A stretch of DNA of 64,000 bases from Bacteroidota bacterium (lineage in GTDB: Bacteria; Bacteroidota; Bacteroidia; Chitinophagales; Saprospiraceae): contig JASBVF010000012.1 in NCBI GenBank assembly GCA_030147525.1, positions 1-64,000 on the forward strand. Direction: 5' to 3'. The notes below the pieces were generated by a model. It ran no database searches. It saw only the letters and a program-made list of their open reading frames with translations, and was not told the origin of the DNA. Positions 8,978 to 17,398 of the stretch are shown here, piece by piece (the stretch's first letter is position 1; each line of letters starts with the position of its first letter). The position numbers and the translations under genes are program-made.

Positions 8978-9544
8978 TTACAACCATTTTTCCTCCGCAA
9001 TGTTGGCCGGCAAGGCCATTTTCTCCAGCAAATCGTTCAGACTGTCAGAAACCGTGACCAGCGCCAGGTTTGAATCCTTTAAAAAGCCTTCTTTCCACAT
9101 TTTCCTGACGTGAGCCAGCAAGTGGTCATAAAATCCATTCACATTGAGCAGACCGATGGGTTTGTTGTGCAGTCGCAATTGCCGCCAGGTGAGTATTTCA
9201 AAAAACTCATCCAGCGTACCAAAACCGCCGGGCAGGATGATGAAACCATCAGAATTTTCAGCCATGATTTCCTTGCGCTTATGCATGGTTTGCGTTATGA
9301 TAAGCTCAGTCAGGCCGGTGTGGCAGACTTCCTTTTCTTTTAAAAATCCGGGGATCACGCCGAGCACCTGCCTTCCGTTTTCAAGTACAGCATCGGCGAT
9401 GACGCCCATCAGTCCGATATTGCCGGCGCCGTAAACGAGGCGGATGCTGCGTTTGGCAAGGGTTTCACCTGTGCTACGGGCTATTTCAGAGAAATCAGGA
9501 TCGAACCCCGTGTTTGCCCCACAAAATACAGAGATGGATTTCAT
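8978..9544 (-). CDS. LOG-family (TIGR00730) nucleotide phosphoribohydrolase
   Basis: The 188-residue protein carries the LOG signature PGGFGTLDEFFEILTW (near residue 103) and an N-terminal Rossmann-like SISVFCGANTGFD. Family members release the base from nucleoside 5'-monophosphates; in plants and some bacteria this yields active cytokinins. Bacterial substrates are often general AMP-like nucleotides, so a cytokinin role is not implied. The ATG directly abuts the TAA of the upstream Uma2 gene (TAAATG), so the two genes look co-transcribed and perhaps translationally coupled. Confidence 0.9.
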   Translation of the reverse strand: MKSISVFCGANTGFDPDFSEIARSTGETLAKRSIRLVYGAGNIGLMGVIADAVLENGRQVLGVIPGFLKEKEVCHTGLTELIITQTMHKRKEIMAENSDGFIILPGGFGTLDEFFEILTWRQLRLHNKPIGLLNVNGFYDHLLAHVRKMWKEGFLKDSNLALVTVSDSLNDLLEKMALPANIAEEKWL

Positions 9545-10109
9545 TTATTTTGGTGAGAATAAGTTGGCAATTTCAATTTCAAATCCTTCAAGCAGCTTGG
9601 ATTTAACAGACCCTTCTTCGGCAGCGAAGGAAAAAAGCCGGAAAGCATTTTCAACATTTTCGTACACTTCGATGGCTTGATTTTTTGGATCGACAAGCCA
9701 GTATTCTTTGACACCGGCTGATTCGTAATCATTGTTTTTAAGTACCCTGTCCTTGTAGATTGAACTTGGCGAAATAATTTCAATGACGAGGTCAGACACG
9801 CCGAGGACACCCTCCTTCATGTCAATGATACCGCTATTCTCTTTTGAAATGAATAAAATATCGGGAAGCACATGGCTGAATTCGTGGAGGTAAACGTCTA
9901 TGGGAGCCGAAAAGACTCTACCAAGTTTTTTTTCTAAAACGAATTGAAACAAGTAAAAAAACAAGCTTCCAGAAGACTGCCTGATGCAGGGGGGTAGGTG
10001 CAGGTTTTTTCAAAATTTCTCCATTGATAAGTTCATAGTATGCGTCTTCGCCTTCAAATTCCATTTGGCGAAACCTCTCGATCCTAATCTTTTTTTCAGC
10101 TGTCAGCAT
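9545..10109 (-). pseudogene. Uma2-family endonuclease, split by a frameshift
   Basis: Two overlapping minus-strand frames together make one Uma2 (PD-(D/E)XK-type) protein. Positions 10109 to about 9955 give the N-terminus (RFRQMEFEGEDAYYELINGE). From about 9960 to 9545 a different frame gives the rest (SAPIDVYLHE, PDILFISKEN, LVIEIISPSS, EYWLVDP). The switch lies in a run of seven A (9955-9961, T7 on the coding strand); one fewer T would restore a product of about 187 residues. Uma2 proteins are abundant and poorly understood, sometimes linked to mobile DNA. The defect may be real, phase-variable or a sequencing error in the homopolymer. Confidence 0.82.
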
Positions 10110-10178
10110 ATCTTTCTAAGTTTTTAACCTGATGCAAGTTATGAATTTTCATTCCTGAAAACCCGCCTTGAGAAATCG

Positions 10179-10211
10179 TTGTAACTACACCTTGCGTTTT
10201 TCCTAAATTTG
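10179..10211 (+). promoter_or_regulatory. Candidate promoter for miaE
   Basis: An exact TAnnTTTG box (TAAATTTG, 10204-10211) has a TTG element 22 bp upstream (10179-10181). That spacing fits Bacteroidota housekeeping promoters. Transcription would begin just before the octamer-like leader at 10221. Confidence 0.5.
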
Positions 10212-10220
10212 CCCTCCCCG

Positions 10221-10260
10221 ATTCAATCAATCAATCATCCACTCATTCAATCATTAACTT
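10221..10260 (+). repeat. Octamer-phased leader of miaE
   Basis: The 40 bp between the promoter and the GTG can be read as five consecutive degenerate 8-nt units: ATTCAATC, AATCAATC, ATCCACTC, ATTCAATC and ATTAACTT. The array contains no G at all, so the leader should be unstructured. Confidence 0.6.
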
Positions 10261-10845
10261 GTGAAGCTAAACCTCGACATCACCGTCCCCTCCCGGCCTG
10301 AATGGGTCGACGCCGTCATGGCTGATTTTGATGCTTTTCTGCAGGATCACGCTGACTGTGAACGCAAGGCCAGCGCCATGGCCATGAGTTTTGTTGCCAA
10401 ATACCCCGATCGCACGGAGATCATTCCCGAACTAATCGCCATTGGCATCGAAGAGCTGGAACATTTTCAGCAGGTTTACGAATTAATGGAAAGCCGGGGC
10501 ATCCAACTTGCCCACTCCATCGGACAGGACCCCTACGTCAGCGAATTGCTCAAGCGTTGCCATAGCGGCAGGCTGGAACGTTTCCTCGACCGCCTGCTCA
10601 TCGCTTCGGTGGTGGAAACCCGCGGGGCCGAACGCTTCCGGCTGGTGAGCGAAGCGCAAAAAGACCCGGAGATGCATCGATTTTATAAAATCCTGTGGGC
10701 ATCGGAGGCAAAGCATGGGCATGTATTTGTAAAAATGGCCCTGAATTATTTTGATGAAAAAACTGTGTACGACCGATTGGCCTGGTGGATTGAGCAGGAG
10801 GGCGAAGTGATTGACGGGCTGGAAATCAGGGCAGCACTGCATTAA
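10261..10845 (+). CDS. miaE: tRNA-(ms2io6A)-hydroxylase-like protein
   Basis: MiaE is a ferritin-like di-iron monooxygenase that hydroxylates the isopentenyl side chain of ms2i6A at position 37 of tRNAs reading UNN codons. The 194-residue product shows the iron-ligand pattern of the family: Glu in DCERKAS (near residue 38), ExxH in EELEHF (near 63), Glu in VETRGAERF (near 120) and ExxH in SEAKHGH (near 151). The start is GTG at 10261, directly after a G-free octamer leader. The agmatinase-family gene follows 32 bp downstream, so the two may be co-transcribed. Confidence 0.88.
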   Translation: MKLNLDITVPSRPEWVDAVMADFDAFLQDHADCERKASAMAMSFVAKYPDRTEIIPELIAIGIEELEHFQQVYELMESRGIQLAHSIGQDPYVSELLKRCHSGRLERFLDRLLIASVVETRGAERFRLVSEAQKDPEMHRFYKILWASEAKHGHVFVKMALNYFDEKTVYDRLAWWIEQEGEVIDGLEIRAALH

Positions 10846-10877
10846 ACTTTCACCAAAAAACATCCTGCCAAATAAAA

Positions 10878-11939
10878 ATGTCCAGAGAACATAAAATAGC
10901 CCGCTTCGACCCCTCCGACGTAACCGTTAAAAACGGCCACTTCATCGGTCTTCCTTTCGATGAAAAGGACGCCCGGATTGTTCTGGTGCCGGTTCCATGG
11001 GACGTCACCGTTTCTTATTCGGACGGCACCGCTACCGGTGCCCAAAACATGCTCGAAGCTTCCTCACAACTTGACCTGTTTGACCCTGACGTGCCGGATG
11101 CCTGGAAAATCGGCATCTACATGCGTCACCTCGACCTTTTCTGGCTGAACCGGAATGAGGAACTGCGCCCTATCGCCGAAGTGTATATCGATTTCGTTGA
11201 AAATGGCGGACACCCCGGCCAGGACCGGCAAATGGAAATGGCGTTGGAAGAAATCAACAACGCATGCTTCGCCCTGAAGACCTGGGTTTACCAGGAAACC
11301 TCCCACTTGCTGAACCAGGGCAAACTGGTCGGTATCGTTGGAGGAGAGCATAGCGTCCCGCTCGGATTCCTGGAGGCACTTGCGCAGCGGCACGACGATT
11401 TCGGCATTTTGCAAATCGATGCACACCAGGATTTGCGAAAAGAATACGAAGGATTCAGCTATTCCCACGCCTCCATTTTTTACAATGCTCTGAAAATCAA
11501 AGAAATAAGCAAATTGGTGCAGGTTGGCATCCGGGACTACTGCGAGGATGAAACGCAGCTGGTCAAGCATTCAAACGGCCGTGTAAAAGTCTGGTACGAT
11601 CAGCAAATCCGGGAAGAATTATTCGATGGGAGGAGTTTCAAAAAAATCTGCAAACGCATTGTTGCCGAACTGCCTAAAAAAGTCTACATCAGTTTTGATA
11701 TCGATGGATTGGAACCGAGCCTTTGCCCAAATACCGGGACGCCGGTTCCCGGCGGGCTGAGTTACCAGGAAGCGATTTATTTGCTGAAAATGGTGGTGGA
11801 TAGCGGTCGTGAAATTATCGGCTTTGACCTTTGCGAAGTCGCCGGTATCGATCATGAACTGGACGGCAACACTGGTGCACGAATACTTTACAAACTCTGC
11901 AATCTGATGGGCAAATCTGCCAAACTCCATGAATCCTGA
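10878..11939 (+). CDS. Agmatinase/arginase-family ureohydrolase
   Basis: A 353-residue binuclear manganese hydrolase of the ureohydrolase superfamily. Metal ligands are visible in GGEHS (near residue 154), DAHQD (near 180) and SFDIDGLEPS (near 273). Family enzymes hydrolyse guanidino substrates, releasing urea from agmatine or arginine or formamide from formiminoglutamate. The protein is about 40-50 residues longer than SpeB of E. coli because of an N-terminal extension and an insert near residues 85-130. The exact substrate cannot be read from sequence. Agmatine, feeding putrescine synthesis, is the likeliest; hence no symbol. Confidence 0.87.
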   Translation: MSREHKIARFDPSDVTVKNGHFIGLPFDEKDARIVLVPVPWDVTVSYSDGTATGAQNMLEASSQLDLFDPDVPDAWKIGIYMRHLDLFWLNRNEELRPIAEVYIDFVENGGHPGQDRQMEMALEEINNACFALKTWVYQETSHLLNQGKLVGIVGGEHSVPLGFLEALAQRHDDFGILQIDAHQDLRKEYEGFSYSHASIFYNALKIKEISKLVQVGIRDYCEDETQLVKHSNGRVKVWYDQQIREELFDGRSFKKICKRIVAELPKKVYISFDIDGLEPSLCPNTGTPVPGGLSYQEAIYLLKMVVDSGREIIGFDLCEVAGIDHELDGNTGARILYKLCNLMGKSAKLHES

Positions 11940-11987
11940 CAGGCAAAGCCTTTTCAACGTGATTGAACGGGTATGATCCAAAATTGC

Positions 11988-12545
11988 ATGACTGAAATAC
12001 TTCATTTTGACGAACAGCTCTTCCATCTCATCAATTCAGGATGGCACAATCCGTTTTTTGATGTCGTCATGCCTTTCCTTCGCAACAAGTATGTCTGGAT
12101 GCCTTTCTACCTGTTTTTACTCACTTTTTTATTGATTAACTTTAAGAAAAACGGGCTTTTCCTAGTACTCGCCCTGGCCCTCACCATTGGTATGGCCGAC
12201 TTTACGAGCAGTCATTTGATCAAAAAAAACGTCAAAAGGCTGCGGCCCTGCAAGGTCATCGAACGCCCCTCCGATCTTCATCTGCTGGTGCCCTGTGGCA
12301 GCGGATATAGTTTTCCATCCTCACATGCTGCCAATCATTTTGCCATTGCCGTTTTTCTGAGTCTGACCTTGGGAAAAATTTTTCGCTGGATCAGGTTGCC
12401 ACTGCTGCTTTGGGCACTCTCCATTTCACTGGCCCAGGTCTACGTTGGCGTTCACTTTCCGCTGGATATCACGGCAGGTGCACTGCTTGGCAGTCTGATC
12501 GGGTGGGTGGTGTACCTGGCATCCAGAAAATATTACCGTTTGTAG
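11988..12545 (+). CDS. PAP2-family membrane phosphatase
   Basis: The 185-residue integral membrane protein carries the three parts of the lipid phosphatase signature: KKNVKRLRPC (near residue 80), the PSSHA motif in YSFPSSHAANHF (near 108), and VGVHFPLDITAG (near 152) with the catalytic His. About five hydrophobic helices are visible. The family dephosphorylates phosphatidic acid, undecaprenyl pyrophosphate or similar lipids at the inner membrane. I preferred the ATG at 11988, which puts the FDEQLFHLIN start at the usual distance; an ATG at 11973 adds five residues. Confidence 0.87.
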   Translation: MTEILHFDEQLFHLINSGWHNPFFDVVMPFLRNKYVWMPFYLFLLTFLLINFKKNGLFLVLALALTIGMADFTSSHLIKKNVKRLRPCKVIERPSDLHLLVPCGSGYSFPSSHAANHFAIAVFLSLTLGKIFRWIRLPLLLWALSISLAQVYVGVHFPLDITAGALLGSLIGWVVYLASRKYYRL

Positions 12546-12734
12546 TTCCCCGTCTAATTGGTTTTAACAAACAACATAGCAGCATTGCCACGCTTGCCGC
12601 AAGTGAACAACCGCTTCTCTTGGATTAACTACATCCATAAAAATACAACGGAGCTAAACATTGGAAGGCTAAGGCTGTTGATACGGAACTGTTTTTCAAA
12701 ACTTTATGAAAGCCAGTTCAATAAAATAAATACC

Positions 12735-13511
12735 ATGTTCCGTCACTTCCTTTTTGCAAGCGCACTCCTTTTCATGCTGGTCATTTCAGCTTGCGGTATC
12801 AAATACCCTAAAAACATTGAGGAAAAGCCACCCGTCAGTCATGAAATCTGGGATGGACTTTTAAAAAAACACGTCACATCTATCGGTTTTGTAGATTACC
12901 AGGGCATGATCAGGGATTCAGCCCGCTTGAACGAATACCTTCACATCCTCTCAAGCGCCCATCCCAATAAAAAACTTTGGTCAAAAGATGAGCAGATGGC
13001 CTACTGGATCAATGTTTACAATGCTTTTACCGTGAAATTAATCGTTGACAACTACCCGGTAGCCAGCATCAAAGACATCAAAAAAGGCATTCCGTTTGTC
13101 AATACGGTTTGGGATATCAAATTCATCAACATCCAGGGTCAACAATACGACCTGAACAACATCGAACACGGCATCCTCCGGAAATTCTGGAAAGATGCCC
13201 GCATCCATGCCGCTGTCAATTGCGCCTCCTACTCCTGCCCCCGTCTCCGGGACGAAGCATTTGTTGCTAAAAGACTGGACGAACAGCTCGACGACTCGAT
13301 GCGCAAATTTGTCAACGATCCTGTACGGAATAAAATCACGGCGGAAAAGGCAGCCCTTTCCTCCATTTTCAACTGGTTCAAGGGCGATTTCAAGCGGGAT
13401 GCCGGTTCCGTCCGGAAGTTCGTCAACCAATATTCGACCATTAAAATCGGTGAAAAAACGGAGATTACTTACCTCGATTACGACTGGAGTTTGAACGATG
13501 CGAAGGAATAG
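12735..13511 (+). CDS. DUF547 domain lipoprotein
   Basis: The 258-residue product begins with a lipoprotein signal peptide ending in the lipobox VISAC (Cys near residue 19). The open frame extends upstream to 12558, but that part has no family resemblance, so the ATG at 12735 was chosen. DUF547 landmarks follow: AYWINVYNAFTVKLI (near 91), FWKDARIHAAVNCAS (near 153) with the conserved His and Cys, and a C-terminal EITYLDYDWSLN. The family is widespread and of unknown activity; conserved Asn, His and Cys residues suggest an enzyme. The lipobox places it on the periplasmic or outer-membrane face. Confidence 0.88.
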   Translation: MFRHFLFASALLFMLVISACGIKYPKNIEEKPPVSHEIWDGLLKKHVTSIGFVDYQGMIRDSARLNEYLHILSSAHPNKKLWSKDEQMAYWINVYNAFTVKLIVDNYPVASIKDIKKGIPFVNTVWDIKFINIQGQQYDLNNIEHGILRKFWKDARIHAAVNCASYSCPRLRDEAFVAKRLDEQLDDSMRKFVNDPVRNKITAEKAALSSIFNWFKGDFKRDAGSVRKFVNQYSTIKIGEKTEITYLDYDWSLNDAKE

Positions 13512-13555
13512 ACAAGTTGAAAAAGTAGGTCTTGGGGTAGTAAATATCGTCTCCC

Positions 13556-14248
13556 TCAATTCAACATGCGCACGTAGAGTGACCTCAAAGTTTGCGGTTG
13601 CGCAAGGCCCCAGGCCCAGAGGTTGAACACGACGAAGTTGGCAATCTGCACCCGAAGCCAGCTGTTTTGATCGTACTTCCGGGCAGAGACAATGGCTTTG
13701 CGAGGAACAATGAAATAACTCAGCCCAACCTTTTTGGCCTTTCGCAGAAAATCGTACTCCTCCATGACTACATGATCAGGATCGTAACCTCCAAGAGCAA
13801 GGAAATCACTTTTGCGGATGAAATAAGTTTTATCGCCTCCCTGACAGAAAAGCCAGGAGAAACGGGTAAAAAAACTGTTGATCCGCAACATGAATTTATT
13901 GGAATCGAAGCGATACTGAAAACTGCCGGTGCGCCAGCCTTCCTTCATCGCCGTTTCAATATCGCTGGCAAATGTTTCAGGTGGCTGCGTATCCGCATGT
14001 ACGAAATAAAGCACATCGCCTGCACTTTTCTCCACGCCAAAATTCATCTGCAGGGCACGGCCTTTCCCGGGGGAATGGATCACTTTTGCACCCGCTTCCT
14101 CTGCAAGCTGGCAGGTTGCATCCTTGCTGCCGCCATCTGAAATAATGACTTCGCAAACCTTCTCCCCACCATGCCTCAGCAAAAATCGAACAGTCTTTAC
14201 AATACTTTGTGCTTCATTAAAAGTGGGTATGATGATGGATATTTTCAT
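13556..14248 (-). CDS. Family 2 glycosyltransferase (TIGR04283-like)
   Basis: The 230-residue GT-A protein starts with ISIIIPTFNEAQSI. It has the nucleotide-binding IISDGGSKDAT (near residue 35), a DxD-like metal site YFVHADTQPP (near 83), and a C-terminal hydrophobic stretch. The GGDKTYFIRKSDFLALGGYD and VMEEYDFLRK motifs match the TIGR04283 subfamily, some members of which lie in arsenosugar clusters. No arsenic genes are adjacent, so the acceptor is unknown. It is convergent with the DUF547 gene, 44 bp away, with no clear terminator between. Confidence 0.87.
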   Translation of the reverse strand: MKISIIIPTFNEAQSIVKTVRFLLRHGGEKVCEVIISDGGSKDATCQLAEEAGAKVIHSPGKGRALQMNFGVEKSAGDVLYFVHADTQPPETFASDIETAMKEGWRTGSFQYRFDSNKFMLRINSFFTRFSWLFCQGGDKTYFIRKSDFLALGGYDPDHVVMEEYDFLRKAKKVGLSYFIVPRKAIVSARKYDQNSWLRVQIANFVVFNLWAWGLAQPQTLRSLYVRMLN

Positions 14249-14396
14249 TGAAATCGTGTGTTCCCGGCTAAGCTATGGCACCGTTTTTAGAAATAAAAAA
14301 GTGTGGCAAATTAATTATTCACAAACTTTAACTAATAACATTTTTCTATACGAACCAAGGACACAAGCAGTTTTTTTTTGACACGAAAATTTGGTT

Positions 14397-15521
14397 TTAA
14401 AATGCTTCCCGCACGGTCAGGTAGGGAAAAAACTCACCTTTTTCATTCCCAGCCACATCCAGCCGCAGGTTGATATGATCGTTTTTGCTAAGCATGAAGC
14501 GGAGACCTGCACCGTAAGTAAAATGCGCCTTTTGAGAAAACAAATCACCTGCTGTGGGAGACACGGCCCCCACCCCGCCAAAAGCAACGGCACCAAATCT
14601 TCCAAACAACTCCCGCCGGTACTCTGCCTGCATCATCCACAGGTTTTTATCTCTCAGGCGCCCCTCAAAGTAGCCCCGCATTTTTTTAGGCCCGCCAATA
14701 AATGCCAGTTGCTGGAACGGCACATCGCCCTGCGTGAAAACCAGCCAGGCATTCAGTGCCAGTATGTTTTTAGAGGTTTTTGAAAAATAGCCAACTACAT
14801 CAAGGGAAAACCGGGTGAAATTAAAATCGCTGCCGATGCCTTTCGCGTTCGCAAAAATTTCAGCTTCCGACCAGAAACCTTTCGTTGGGTAAAAAATCTG
14901 GTCCCGGCTGTCAAAATTCCACAACAAACCGGCGCCTGAAACAACCCCTCCCCTGCTCCCGGTTATCCCATTTTGAATGAGCTGACCATCGGCTGCCCGT
15001 TTGGTAATATTGTAATCATCCCACCAGTACCTAAGCCCGAGGTAGTGATGGGGCGCAACCAGCCTCAGCAAATTCAGCCGGATCCGGGGGAAGTTGACGC
15101 TGTAGGTTTCCTCGTCTGATTTTTCAGTCTCGTTACCAATGCCAAAAAACTGGTAAACGTAGCGGTAGTAGCCCAACTCACCGTTGGCCTGCCAGGTTTC
15201 CCTGTTAAAAAACACCTGAAAAGGCAGATAAATCAGTACCTGTTTTTCCTGTGTGTAGGCGAATCCAAGCTGCACCTGTGACGGACGCTCCTCGTCGGTT
15301 TGGCCCCGCATCCGAAAAGCGTAGAGCGTGGCAAGGCCTCCAGCAAGCCGGGTTTCAGGGGTATAGTAAATGATCGGGATGGGGATCAGGCTGCTTTTGC
15401 GAAACAACTTTTGCTGACGCATCGAATCGTCCTCCACTTCCTGACCGAAAAGCGGCAAGATGGCTGACACTGACAGCGAGAGCAGTAGCAGAAATCTGTA
15501 AATTTTTATTTTGCGCTTCAT
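14397..15521 (-). CDS. BamA/TamA-like outer-membrane beta-barrel protein
   Basis: The 374-residue product has a signal peptide (SLSVSAILPLFGQ) and then alternating strands typical of a C-terminal surface-antigen (Omp85-type) barrel. Motifs include RLAGGLATLYAFRMRG (near residue 53), LLWNFDSRDQIFYPTKGFW (near 190) and the lid-loop-like FIGGPKKMRGYFEGRLRDKN (near 260). There are no obvious POTRA domains, so this is the short, barrel-only form common in Bacteroidota. I chose the ATG at 15521, which begins the signal peptide; an upstream in-frame start adds ten residues. Function is unproven: transport or lipid handling at the outer membrane. Confidence 0.82.
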   Translation of the reverse strand: MKRKIKIYRFLLLLSLSVSAILPLFGQEVEDDSMRQQKLFRKSSLIPIPIIYYTPETRLAGGLATLYAFRMRGQTDEERPSQVQLGFAYTQEKQVLIYLPFQVFFNRETWQANGELGYYRYVYQFFGIGNETEKSDEETYSVNFPRIRLNLLRLVAPHHYLGLRYWWDDYNITKRAADGQLIQNGITGSRGGVVSGAGLLWNFDSRDQIFYPTKGFWSEAEIFANAKGIGSDFNFTRFSLDVVGYFSKTSKNILALNAWLVFTQGDVPFQQLAFIGGPKKMRGYFEGRLRDKNLWMMQAEYRRELFGRFGAVAFGGVGAVSPTAGDLFSQKAHFTYGAGLRFMLSKNDHINLRLDVAGNEKGEFFPYLTVREAF

Positions 15522-15584
15522 TGAATGTGTAAAATTATAACCGGGAGCCAAACCTAAACCGCTCTTTCATCAATAAAAAACAAC

Positions 15585-16319
15585 ATGAAAAAATCCAGAA
15601 TACCCCGCCTTACAGCTGCTCAAATGGCCGAAGTTGACCGACTGATGACGGAAGAATACGGCGTCCAACTCCTTCAAATGATGGAAAACGCAGGACGCAG
15701 CCTGGCCCTTCTTGCAGTACGGCGTTTTCTCGATAAAAAACCTAAGCAAAAAACCGTGGTCGTGCTGGCCGGCCCCGGCGGCAACGGCGGCGGAGCACTC
15801 GTTTGTGCCCGCAGGTTGCATGGTTGGGGCGCCAAAGTAACGGTTTTTATCACTGCCGATAACGATGCTGCTATGAGTCCGGCTGCCCTGCATCAACTTC
15901 AGACACTCCGGCGGATAGGCATAAAAATCAAAACAGCCGACGATCTGAAAAAAACTAAACCTGCCAAACTTGTCATCGACGGCGTGCTCGGATACAGCAT
16001 CAAAGGTACGCCAAGGGGAAACGCCCGAACAATGATCGAGTGGGCCAGCAAGCAAATTGCACCGGTTCTCTCCCTCGACACGCCCTCCGGCCTGGATCTC
16101 ACGAACGGGAAAGTACACAACCCGGCCGTGAGGGCCGACGCTACATTGACACTGGCGCTGCCCAAACGTGGTCTGTTTTATAAAAAAGCCAGGGAGGTAC
16201 GGGGCGAATTATACCTTGCAGACATCGGCGTGCCCCCTGAATTGTATGCCGAACCAAGTTTGGGGTTAAAAGTTTCAAAAAACCTTTTCGGCAAGGGGGA
16301 TATGGTGAGGATAGACTGA
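15585..16319 (+). CDS. nnrE: NAD(P)H-hydrate epimerase (YjeF N-terminal domain)
   Basis: This enzyme interconverts R and S forms of damaged (hydrated) NAD(P)H so that the S-specific dehydratase can repair them. The 244-residue protein shows VVVLAGPGGNGGGALVCAR (near residue 59), KLVIDGVLGYSIKG (near 128) and LSLDTPSGLDLTNG (near 163), which together define the YjeF N-terminal fold. The ADP-dependent dehydratase domain found fused in E. coli YjeF is absent and is not encoded nearby. The gene diverges from the BamA-like gene, 63 bp away. Confidence 0.9.
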   Translation: MKKSRIPRLTAAQMAEVDRLMTEEYGVQLLQMMENAGRSLALLAVRRFLDKKPKQKTVVVLAGPGGNGGGALVCARRLHGWGAKVTVFITADNDAAMSPAALHQLQTLRRIGIKIKTADDLKKTKPAKLVIDGVLGYSIKGTPRGNARTMIEWASKQIAPVLSLDTPSGLDLTNGKVHNPAVRADATLTLALPKRGLFYKKAREVRGELYLADIGVPPELYAEPSLGLKVSKNLFGKGDMVRID

Positions 16320-16434
16320 GTTTTTCACTGGCAGAATATAAAGCAACAGACGGTTGAAAATTATTCCACCAGTTGGAACCCTGCCAAAAAAGATAAATTC
16401 ATCCGGTGTCTGAAAAATAAATACCCAGAAAAAA

Positions 16435-16442
16435 TACCTTTG
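16435..16442 (+). promoter_or_regulatory. Candidate -7 box for the ZIP transporter gene
   Basis: TACCTTTG is an exact TAnnTTTG match, 22 bp before the chosen ATG. No clear -33 element is seen at the expected spacing. Confidence 0.35.
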
Positions 16443-16464
16443 CTCCCAAACCAAACTATTGCAA

Positions 16465-17199
16465 ATGCCCATCTGGCAATCCATACTTCTTATTTCGACG
16501 GTGCTGCTTGGCGGCGGTGCTGCATTTGTTTTCCAAAAAGAGAAGAAGAACCTTCTTCAATTGATCCTTTCTTTCAGTGGGGCCTACATCCTCGGCATTG
16601 CAGTACTGCACCTCATGCCCTGGGTTTTCGCCGGTGGCGAACATGAGCCCGGCATCTGGATTCTCGCCGGTTTTTTTGTACAGTTGCTGCTTGAGCAACT
16701 TTCTGCCGGAGTCGAACACGGCCACATTCATGCCCCCCACAAGTTTTCTGCCGGCTTTGTGGTTTCGGTGATGACAGGACTCTGCATCCATGCTTTTGTG
16801 GAAGGCATGCCGCTGAGTTACTACGGCGAATTTCACCAGGCAGAACTGGGACATTCGCATTCTCATAATCATTTATTGTATGGAATTGTGCTGCACCATA
16901 TTCCCGCAGCATTTGCGCTGGTGACTTTATTGCTGGTTAGCGGTCTGGATAAAAAGTGGGTGTTGTTTTGCCTTGCCATTTTTGCCATCATGTCGCCGCT
17001 GGGGGCTTCGCTCGCAGCTTCGATTGACATCAGCCCGGCATGGCAGAAAGGAATACTTGCCTTTGCAGTAGGATCATTGATGCACATCGCAACGGTTATT
17101 TTATTTGAAATGGACAACTCCAGCCATCATTATATTTCACCCAGAAAACTCATTGCTATCGGGGCTGGTTTGGGCATCGCAATACTTACTATTTTCTAA
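16465..17199 (+). CDS. ZIP-family divalent metal transporter
   Basis: A 244-residue inner-membrane protein with about eight hydrophobic helices. Helix IV carries the metal-binding pattern GLCIHAFVEGMPLS (near residue 112) and helix V carries LHHIPAAFAL (near 147); together they make the ZIP transport site. A His-rich loop (HSHSHNH, near 132) lies between them. A second His cluster (HGHIHAPH) near residue 90 is also typical. The likely substrate is zinc or another divalent cation, imported to the cytoplasm. The frame opens at TTG 16459, but the ATG at 16465 is the better start. Confidence 0.9.
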   Translation: MPIWQSILLISTVLLGGGAAFVFQKEKKNLLQLILSFSGAYILGIAVLHLMPWVFAGGEHEPGIWILAGFFVQLLLEQLSAGVEHGHIHAPHKFSAGFVVSVMTGLCIHAFVEGMPLSYYGEFHQAELGHSHSHNHLLYGIVLHHIPAAFALVTLLLVSGLDKKWVLFCLAIFAIMSPLGASLAASIDISPAWQKGILAFAVGSLMHIATVILFEMDNSSHHYISPRKLIAIGAGLGIAILTIF

Positions 17200-17398
17200 A
17201 ATACATGCTTGAAAATCACAACGTTAAAACAAGACCTCTTGCATAAAATTGGTCGGCTGAATTGCACGGGCAAAGAAAGGTATTTACTAATTTCGTTTTG
17301 AATACATAAAAACTCACAGTGATACATTTTGAAAAATAGCTACATTGGTGGTTTAATTCTGTAATTGAAGTAACCAATTTTTAGTCTAAACTCACGGC

